From Gemmatimonadales bacterium (GTDB lineage Bacteria > Gemmatimonadota > Gemmatimonadetes > Gemmatimonadales > GWC2-71-9): a stretch of 10,563 bases of DNA. Positions 6,849 to 10,563 of this stretch are shown here, in pieces; positions within the stretch are counted from its first letter, which is position 1, and the number at the start of each line of letters is the position of its first letter. The DNA lies in NCBI GenBank assembly GCA_025929805.1, contig JAICPP010000109.1, positions 1 through 10,563 of the forward strand. Reading direction: 5' to 3'. The notes beneath the pieces were generated by a model. It was not told the DNA's origin. It did not search any database and saw only the letters and a list, made by a program, of their open reading frames with translations. Both the position numbers and the translations under genes were made by a program.

Positions 6849-7082
6849 ATGCTATGCCAGCGGTGTGGTGAGCGCGAGGCGGAGGTCTTTCAGACCCAGC
6901 AGGTAGCCGGCCGTACGTACAGCCGTGACCTTTGTGAGAACTGTGCCAAGCAGGATTACGGAATCTTTCTGGGAGCGCTGCTCCAATCCCAGGCCTCCGG
7001 TGCGCCGCCACTCACCGAACGAGAGCAGCGAGAGCTCCGGCGGGTGCTGGACGAAGCCGCACCCCCGGAGGAGACCAGCTGA
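6849..7082 (+). CDS. Small McsA-like double-CxxC zinc-finger protein
   Basis: A 77-residue protein that starts MLCQRCGEREAEV and contains two CxxC pairs, Cys3/Cys6 and Cys29/Cys32 (LCENCAKQ). This arrangement matches the N-terminal zinc module of McsA/YacH-type proteins, where CxxC pairs bind zinc; McsA is the activator of the McsB arginine kinase in firmicutes. The C-terminal part (residues 55-77, TEREQRELRRVLDEAAPPEETS) is charged and helix-prone, but no full UVR (UvrB/UvrC) motif is visible, and no mcsB or clpC lies nearby. A zinc-binding adaptor role is inference. No Shine-Dalgarno precedes the ATG, which fits the leaderless-type TATACT box. Its stop codon forms the base of the downstream terminator hairpin. 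Confidence 0.8.
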   Translation: MLCQRCGEREAEVFQTQQVAGRTYSRDLCENCAKQDYGIFLGALLQSQASGAPPLTEREQRELRRVLDEAAPPEETS

Positions 7083-7109
7083 AAGGGGCCGGCGGAAGCC
7101 GGCCCTTTC
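7081..7109. terminator. Shared hairpin between convergent genes
   Basis: An 8-bp perfect stem GGGCCGGC/GCCGGCCC (7086-7093 and 7098-7105) is closed by a GGAA loop, of the stable GNRA class on the plus strand. It is extended by AAA/TTT and a G-C pair with one bulged G (7085). The left arm begins inside the stop codon of the zinc-finger gene (TGA 7080-7082). The right arm ends seven bases from the stop of the convergent lipoprotein gene (7117). It probably ends both transcripts. The T-run is short (TTTC on each strand), so termination strength is uncertain. Confidence 0.72.
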
Positions 7110-7116
7110 CATGATG

Positions 7117-7275
7117 CTAGCAGCCTTCGTGGGTCTCGCTGGATATCTCGATGGCCGCGGTTGTCGAGTCGGCAGCCGGTTGCAGCAACTCATCCGTCGT
7201 TAGCTCAGAAGGATTGCTACATCCACCGAGCATCATACCCATCAGGAAACAGCCAAGCAGTATGACCGTTCGCAT
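7117..7275 (-). CDS. Small lipoprotein coupled to the TPR gene
   Basis: A 52-residue protein that starts MRTVILLGCFLMGMM. Its lipoprotein signal peptide ends in the classical lipobox LGGC (Cys19), followed by a mature part of only 34 residues that is acidic, rich in Ser/Thr and ends in cysteine (ETHEGC). The Ser at +2 predicts outer-membrane sorting under the enterobacterial rule. Its ATG (7275) lies three bases after the TPR gene stop. The Shine-Dalgarno GGAGGAG (7282-7288) lies in the codons for the last glutamates of the TPR protein, six bases before the ATG, so the two proteins are almost certainly made from one message. I do not recognise a family. Signal peptide, ribosome site and position all support a real gene despite the small size. 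Confidence 0.8.
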   Translation of the reverse strand: MRTVILLGCFLMGMMLGGCSNPSELTTDELLQPAADSTTAAIEISSETHEGC

Positions 7276-7278
7276 GGC

Positions 7279-8295
7279 TCACTCCTCCTCAGGCGAAGGT
7301 GTGGTCGAATCGATCATCGGGACCGTCGAATCGTTCACCGAAACCGCCGAGTCGCTCACCGAAGCCGTCGAATCGCCGTCTGGAACCGACTCTCGCCAGT
7401 CCTCGATTTCGCTCAGGAATTGCTGCGCGAGCGTGCTCAAATCGACCGGCTCGGATTCAGGCTGCTGCCCGCCTCCGGTCACCCGGGCAAGCCCCACCGC
7501 TGCCTTCTTATAGGTGCTATCGACCGCGATCGCTGCTTCATAGGCTTTGGCAGCGGCAACCGGGTGGCCGGAACGCTCCAGGGCGACACCAAGGTTGTTC
7601 TGGAAAACCGGAGCATTGCTCTTCAACTGCACCGCGCGAGCCAGTGGCCCGAGAGCCTCTTCGCTCCGATCCTGATCGATGTAAATCAGTCCCAGGTTGT
7701 TCATGGACCAGACGTCACTCTCGTCGATGACCAATGCCCGGCGGTAGGCATCGATAGCATCGTCCACCTTGCCCAGCTGATAGCGGGCCCGGCCCAGCAA
7801 GCGAAGGCCTTCATTGGAGGTCGGTTCCTGAGCGAGGGCTTTCTCGATTCGCTCCAGGGCTTCCTGTGCCCGGCCCATCTCGAGCAACACCCGACCGGAG
7901 TTGAACATGCTCTTGCGGTGACTGGCGTCGAGCTCGAGCGAGCGATCGAATGCGCTGAGCGCCCGGTCATGGTCTCCGTTCTTCCAGGCAGCGATACCGA
8001 GCATGTAATGCCCCCAGGCGTTCTCAGGGTTGCTCTCGATGTACAGCGAGAACAACCGGGTAGCCTCGGAATAGTCGCCTGAGCTCATGGTCGACTCGGC
8101 ACGCTCGTAGGTGACGGGCTCAGCTTCGGCAGCCACGCCGGAGCTGTCGGTTGGCGTGCTCGACACGGCTGACACGACGGGAGTACTTGCGCCGGCAGAT
8201 GCCGACTGGGTGTCGGGCTTATCCGACCGCCCGCAGCCGGCAAGGGCAATGAATCCAACGAGCGCAAGCAGCGGTGCTGGCAAGGCGCGTGACAT
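7279..8295 (-). CDS. TPR-repeat lipoprotein
   Basis: A 338-residue lipoprotein. The signal peptide (MSRALPAPLLALVGFIALAGC) ends in the lipobox LAGC with Cys21. Then come a Ser/Thr/Ala-rich linker (about 22-60) and about six tetratricopeptide repeats in register every 34 residues from roughly 60 to 262, for example LGIAAWKNGDHDRALSAFDR, LGLIYIDQDRSEEALGPLAR and LGVALERSGHPVAAAKAYE. A non-TPR linker and a Ser/Asp/Thr tail with heptad repeats (308-332) follow, ending in EEE. TPR domains are protein-binding scaffolds; Gly at +2 predicts an outer-membrane anchor. A strong ribosome site AAGGAGGAG (8301-8309) lies five bases before the ATG, so the start is firm. The 52-residue lipoprotein gene follows after three bases. 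The partner is unknown. Confidence 0.9.
   Translation of the reverse strand: MSRALPAPLLALVGFIALAGCGRSDKPDTQSASAGASTPVVSAVSSTPTDSSGVAAEAEPVTYERAESTMSSGDYSEATRLFSLYIESNPENAWGHYMLGIAAWKNGDHDRALSAFDRSLELDASHRKSMFNSGRVLLEMGRAQEALERIEKALAQEPTSNEGLRLLGRARYQLGKVDDAIDAYRRALVIDESDVWSMNNLGLIYIDQDRSEEALGPLARAVQLKSNAPVFQNNLGVALERSGHPVAAAKAYEAAIAVDSTYKKAAVGLARVTGGGQQPESEPVDLSTLAQQFLSEIEDWRESVPDGDSTASVSDSAVSVNDSTVPMIDSTTPSPEEE
7300..7374 (-). repeat. 21-bp coding repeat in the TPR protein tail
   Basis: Three in-frame 21-bp units (7354-7374, 7333-7353, 7312-7332) and a partial fourth (7300-7311) encode DSTASVS, DSAVSVN, DSTVPMI and DSTT. The DNA units share the core of the pattern but have drifted. The result is a flexible, low-complexity tail rich in Asp, Ser, Thr and Val. 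Confidence 0.7.
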
Positions 8296-8314
8296 CGGAG
8301 CTCCTCCTTAGATG

Positions 8315-8328
8315 GGCGCTTAAGCGCC
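8315..8328. promoter_or_regulatory. 14-bp perfect palindrome upstream of the TPR gene
   Basis: GGCGCTTAAGCGCC is its own reverse complement and lies 19 bases before the TPR start, just ahead of the ribosome binding site. Its last base begins a wider inverted repeat, CGTGAGTG (8328-8335) with CACTCACG (8374-8381). It could be a dimeric repressor operator or an mRNA hairpin. No regulator is implicated by the sequence. The remainder of the 214-base gap (8296-8509) has no gene and no clear -35/-10 or sigma-54 promoter that I can see. Confidence 0.45.
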
Positions 8329-8435
8329 GTGAGTGGACCATCGGTCGCCATTGGAAAGGCAAGCCGGCGGCCACACTCACGCAGCGGCGGGAGTCGGCTC
8401 CAGGACGATGATTTATCGCGAGTTAGCTAGGGGGA

Positions 8436-8453
8436 CGCTGGCTGGTGCCAGCG
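8436..8453. other. Hairpin in the regulator-TPR gap
   Basis: CGCTGG (8436-8441) and CCAGCG (8448-8453) make a 6-bp perfect stem with a six-base loop. No T-run follows on the minus strand, so it is not a typical intrinsic terminator. It lies between the regulator stop and the TPR promoter region. Confidence 0.35.
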
Positions 8454-8467
8454 CGGTCGTGTATCTC

Positions 8468-8509
8468 CGGACACAGGCAAGGAGGGGTGATCGTGTCCGC
8501 CGGAACACG
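8468..8509 (-). other. Two competing hairpins after the response regulator stop
   Basis: Directly after the regulator TGA, bases 8492-8509 fold into a 7-bp stem (including one G-U pair) with loop CGGC. The 3' arm of that stem can instead pair with 8468-8474 (CGGACAC with GTGTCCG at 8493-8499) across 18 bases. The two structures exclude each other. No T-run follows either, so this may be a weak terminator, a processing site or an attenuator-like element; the function is inference. Confidence 0.4.
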
Positions 8510-9886
8510 TCAGTCCAATCCGGTTCTCCCCTCCTTCCTCACGTTGAGCCGGCGCATGATTTTGAGCAGGCTGGCGTGATCAGCCAATCCCAACTCTTCG
8601 GCGGTCCGGGTCACGTGCCAGTCGTTCCGATCCAGGGCAGCGACAACGATCTGCCGTTCGGCTTCGGCTCGCAAAGCCTGGAAGCTTCGGTCCCCCGCCG
8701 CCGTTGCCATCCCCCGACTCTGTTCCTGGATCTCTAGCGGCACATGCTCCGGACGGAGCACGTCACCATCGGCGGCTATGATCATCCGCTCGATGACGTT
8801 CCGAAGCTCACGCACGTTGTTACGGCTCCAGTCGTACCCCATGAGCACCTGAAGGGCATCGCCCGAGAGCTTCTTCGGGCGCATCCCGAAGCGCTCACAG
8901 ATCGTCGCCAAAAAGTGGGAGCTTAGATCCGCCACATCGGACAATCGCTCGCGCAAGGGCGGCACCCTGAGCACGTGGACACTGAGGCGATAATATAGAT
9001 CCTGGCGAAATCGCCCGGCAGCGACCTCGGCCTCGAGGTCGCGATTGGTAGCTGCGAGCACCCGGGCCTCCACGGCGATCGGATGATTGCTCCCTAACCG
9101 GGTAACCTGCCGCTGCTCGAGTACTCTGAGGAGCTTGGCCTGGGCTGCCAACGGAAGCTCGCCGATCTCGTCCAGGAACAAGGTGCCGCGTCCCGCTGCC
9201 TCGAACGCACCCTTGCGGGTGGTGCTGGCACCGGTGAAGGCACCACGTTCGTGTCCGAACAATTCACTCTCCAGCAGGGTTTCGGGGAGAGCGGCACTGT
9301 TGATGGCTACGAACGGGGCGTGTCGTTCTGTCCCCGCACGGTGAAGATCCCGCGCCACCAGTTCCTTGCCGGACCCGCTTTCTCCCACGATCAAGACCGG
9401 GCTCGGAATCCGCGCCACTCGGGTCATGGACTCGCGCAGGCGTTGAAGCGCTGCGCTGTTCCCCACCAGGGAGCTCTCGGCGCCGAGGCGGCGTTGTAGC
9501 ACGGCCACTTCGTCTCGAAGCCGCCTGCGCTCGAGGACCGTCTCGATCTCTCGGATCACTCGCTCCATCGGCTCGGCCTTGTCGATAAACCCGTAAGCGC
9601 CGAGCCGAACGGCCTCGATGCAGCGCTGATAATTACCGGTACCGGTATACACGATCACCGGTACTTCATCTCCCTGTCGCTCCAGGCTGCGCAGGACCTC
9701 GAACCCATCCATTCCCGGCATCTCCAGGTCCAGGATCATGCAGTCCACCGCGGCGCTCTTCAGGAGTTCTAGCGCCTTCTCCCCTTCATCTGCAGTGACC
9801 ACGTCATATCCCCCGATGCGCTTGAGATCGTAGGCGTATTGCTCCGCCATCGCGGCCACATCATCCACCACCAGGACGAGGGTCAT
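8510..9886 (-). CDS. Sigma-54-dependent response regulator, NtrC family (NtrX-like)
   Basis: A 458-residue regulator with all three NtrC-family parts. The receiver domain is at 1-120, with acidic Asp8/Asp9, phospho-acceptor Asp53 in ILDLEMPGMDG, Thr81 and Lys103. The AAA+ domain is at about 138-370, with Walker A GESGSGKE (168-175), the sigma-54-contacting GAFTGA loop (215-220), Walker B TLFLDE (235-240), AATNRDL and the arginine-rich GRFRQDLYYRL (291-301). A Fis-type helix-turn-helix closes the protein (about 423-449: TRTAEELGLADHASLLKIMRRL). It should activate RNA polymerase with sigma-54 when phosphorylated. The usual Lys-Pro after the receiver lysine is Lys-Ala (IDKAEP). The ATG overlaps the kinase stop by four bases (ATGA), identifying the upstream kinase as its partner. 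The regulon is not visible here. Confidence 0.95.
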   Translation of the reverse strand: MTLVLVVDDVAAMAEQYAYDLKRIGGYDVVTADEGEKALELLKSAAVDCMILDLEMPGMDGFEVLRSLERQGDEVPVIVYTGTGNYQRCIEAVRLGAYGFIDKAEPMERVIREIETVLERRRLRDEVAVLQRRLGAESSLVGNSAALQRLRESMTRVARIPSPVLIVGESGSGKELVARDLHRAGTERHAPFVAINSAALPETLLESELFGHERGAFTGASTTRKGAFEAAGRGTLFLDEIGELPLAAQAKLLRVLEQRQVTRLGSNHPIAVEARVLAATNRDLEAEVAAGRFRQDLYYRLSVHVLRVPPLRERLSDVADLSSHFLATICERFGMRPKKLSGDALQVLMGYDWSRNNVRELRNVIERMIIAADGDVLRPEHVPLEIQEQSRGMATAAGDRSFQALRAEAERQIVVAALDRNDWHVTRTAEELGLADHASLLKIMRRLNVRKEGRTGLD

Positions 9887-10563
9887 GCGGCAGCGTCTCC
9901 GCCGGGTGACGTGGGCAGCTCCACGATCATCCGCGTGCCTACCCCGGGCTCGGTCTCGACCCGCAGAGTTCCATTCAGGTCCAGGATCAGCCGCCGGACG
10001 ATGGAGAGCCCCAATCCGGTGCCGCCGGGCTTGGTGCTGTAAAAATCGTCGAACGCGCGGTCCAGCTCGGTCTGCGACATGCCTGAGCCCGTGTCGGCCA
10101 CCATGATGCGCACCCGCCTCGGCTCACCATTGGTCTGCATCCGGTCGGTCGTCACCGTGACCGTACCCTCCGCCTTCCCCGCAATGCTATCCAGCGCGTT
10201 TCCCACCAGGTTCTCCAAAATTCGGCGGATCATCAGGCTGTCGCCCAGAACGCTAGGCAATCCCTCGGCAAGCTGGGCACGCAGCCGACCGCCATCACTC
10301 GCAGCATCCCGGAGCACCTGCTCCACAATGCCGTTCACGTCGCAGTGCCCGCGATCCAGGCCGGGCGAGAGCCGGTCATAGTTCCGTGCCAGCTTATCCA
10401 GGTACTCGACGCTGGAATCGAGGGTTCCTCGCCTGGCCTCAAAGACGGCGGCAAGCTGGTGAGGGCTTTCCTGTGCAACCTGAGAGAAGTGGCGAAGCAC
10501 ATTGCGTATGGGAGCAAGGCCATTCTTGATGTCGTGATTCACCTGGCGGGCCAGATCTCCCAC
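9883..10563 (-). CDS. Sensor histidine kinase, NtrY-like (5' end beyond window)
   Basis: The C-terminal 226 residues of a two-component kinase, open to the right edge. The GTG at the edge is probably an internal codon, because the sensor and membrane parts are missing. The phospho-acceptor histidine is His10 of the visible part, in NHDIKNGLAPIRN. It is followed by a dimerisation helix pair, the N box (LENLVGNALDSI, Asn118/Asn122), the G1 box DTGSGM (157-162), an F-box-like FDDFYSTK (171-178) and the G2 box GTGLGL (181-186), a complete ATP-binding lid. The H box reads HDIKNGL, with Gly where HEIKNPL is common. It autophosphorylates on the histidine and passes the phosphate to the overlapping regulator gene. 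The input signal cannot be judged. Confidence 0.93.
   Translation of the reverse strand: MGDLARQVNHDIKNGLAPIRNVLRHFSQVAQESPHQLAAVFEARRGTLDSSVEYLDKLARNYDRLSPGLDRGHCDVNGIVEQVLRDAASDGGRLRAQLAEGLPSVLGDSLMIRRILENLVGNALDSIAGKAEGTVTVTTDRMQTNGEPRRVRIMVADTGSGMSQTELDRAFDDFYSTKPGGTGLGLSIVRRLILDLNGTLRVETEPGVGTRMIVELPTSPGGDAAA

Noticed and set aside
8442..8462. Possible sigma-54 promoter (TGGCAC) on the minus strand upstream of the TPR gene
   Set aside because: After TGGCAC and five bases the sequence is AGCG rather than TTGC, so the essential -12 GC element is not in place.
9634..9647. 14-bp perfect palindrome TACCGGTACCGGTA inside the regulator gene
   Set aside because: It results from two consecutive Thr-Gly codon pairs (ACC GGT) in the receiver domain and is well inside the coding region.
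1..10563. CRISPR array, tRNA/rRNA genes, insertion sequence or prophage
   Set aside because: No spaced direct repeats, cloverleaf-like sequence, transposase or phage motifs were seen on either strand; gene content is housekeeping and signalling.

Overview
The window is a gene-dense, GC-rich bacterial chromosome segment. Lipobox signal peptides on three proteins, a TonB C-terminal domain, a rhomboid protease, MutS, and an NtrY/NtrX-like two-component pair point to a diderm bacterium that uses sigma-54. The mix of single-domain TonB_C proteins, TPR lipoproteins and a small McsA-like zinc protein would fit Gemmatimonadota or a relative. That placement is inference from gene content and has not been tested.

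Layout. Minus strand, 6285 down to 1: a probable operon reading mutS (mismatch repair), a small TonB_C lipoprotein, cbs (PLP enzyme of cysteine/cystathionine metabolism with two CBS domains), ddl (D-Ala-D-Ala ligase) and a rhomboid protease that runs off the left edge. Junctions are short: the TonB_C stop overlaps the cbs start as ATGA, and the others are 35-49 bases. Plus strand, 6424-7082: a divergent pair encoding a four-helix membrane protein of unknown function and a 77-residue CxxC zinc-finger protein. They end at a hairpin shared with a convergent minus-strand pair (7117-8295): a TPR lipoprotein followed, three bases after its stop, by a 52-residue lipoprotein. Minus strand, 8510-10563: a sigma-54 response regulator overlapped by its cognate histidine kinase, whose 5' end lies beyond the right edge. 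No gap exceeds 214 bases. I saw no RNA gene, CRISPR array, insertion sequence or phage gene.

Working together. The kinase and regulator form one signalling unit; their target genes are not visible, and no convincing -24/-12 promoter was found by eye. The two lipoproteins are translationally linked and probably share an envelope role. The mutS-to-rhomboid operon mixes DNA repair, sulfur amino-acid metabolism and cell-wall synthesis, which looks like housekeeping co-transcription more than one pathway.

The most unusual signals are regulatory or structural rather than a new multi-gene system. There are two 32-bp blocks of a degenerate octamer tandem repeat, in inverted orientation, inside the mutS coding sequence. 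Two genes (mutS and the zinc-finger gene) have a TANNNT box at exactly -12 to -7 from their ATG, as in leaderless transcripts. The membrane-protein gene has two mutually exclusive hairpins over its ribosome binding site. The 214-base gap upstream of the TPR gene is rich in inverted repeats. I see no convincing undescribed defence or biosynthetic system.
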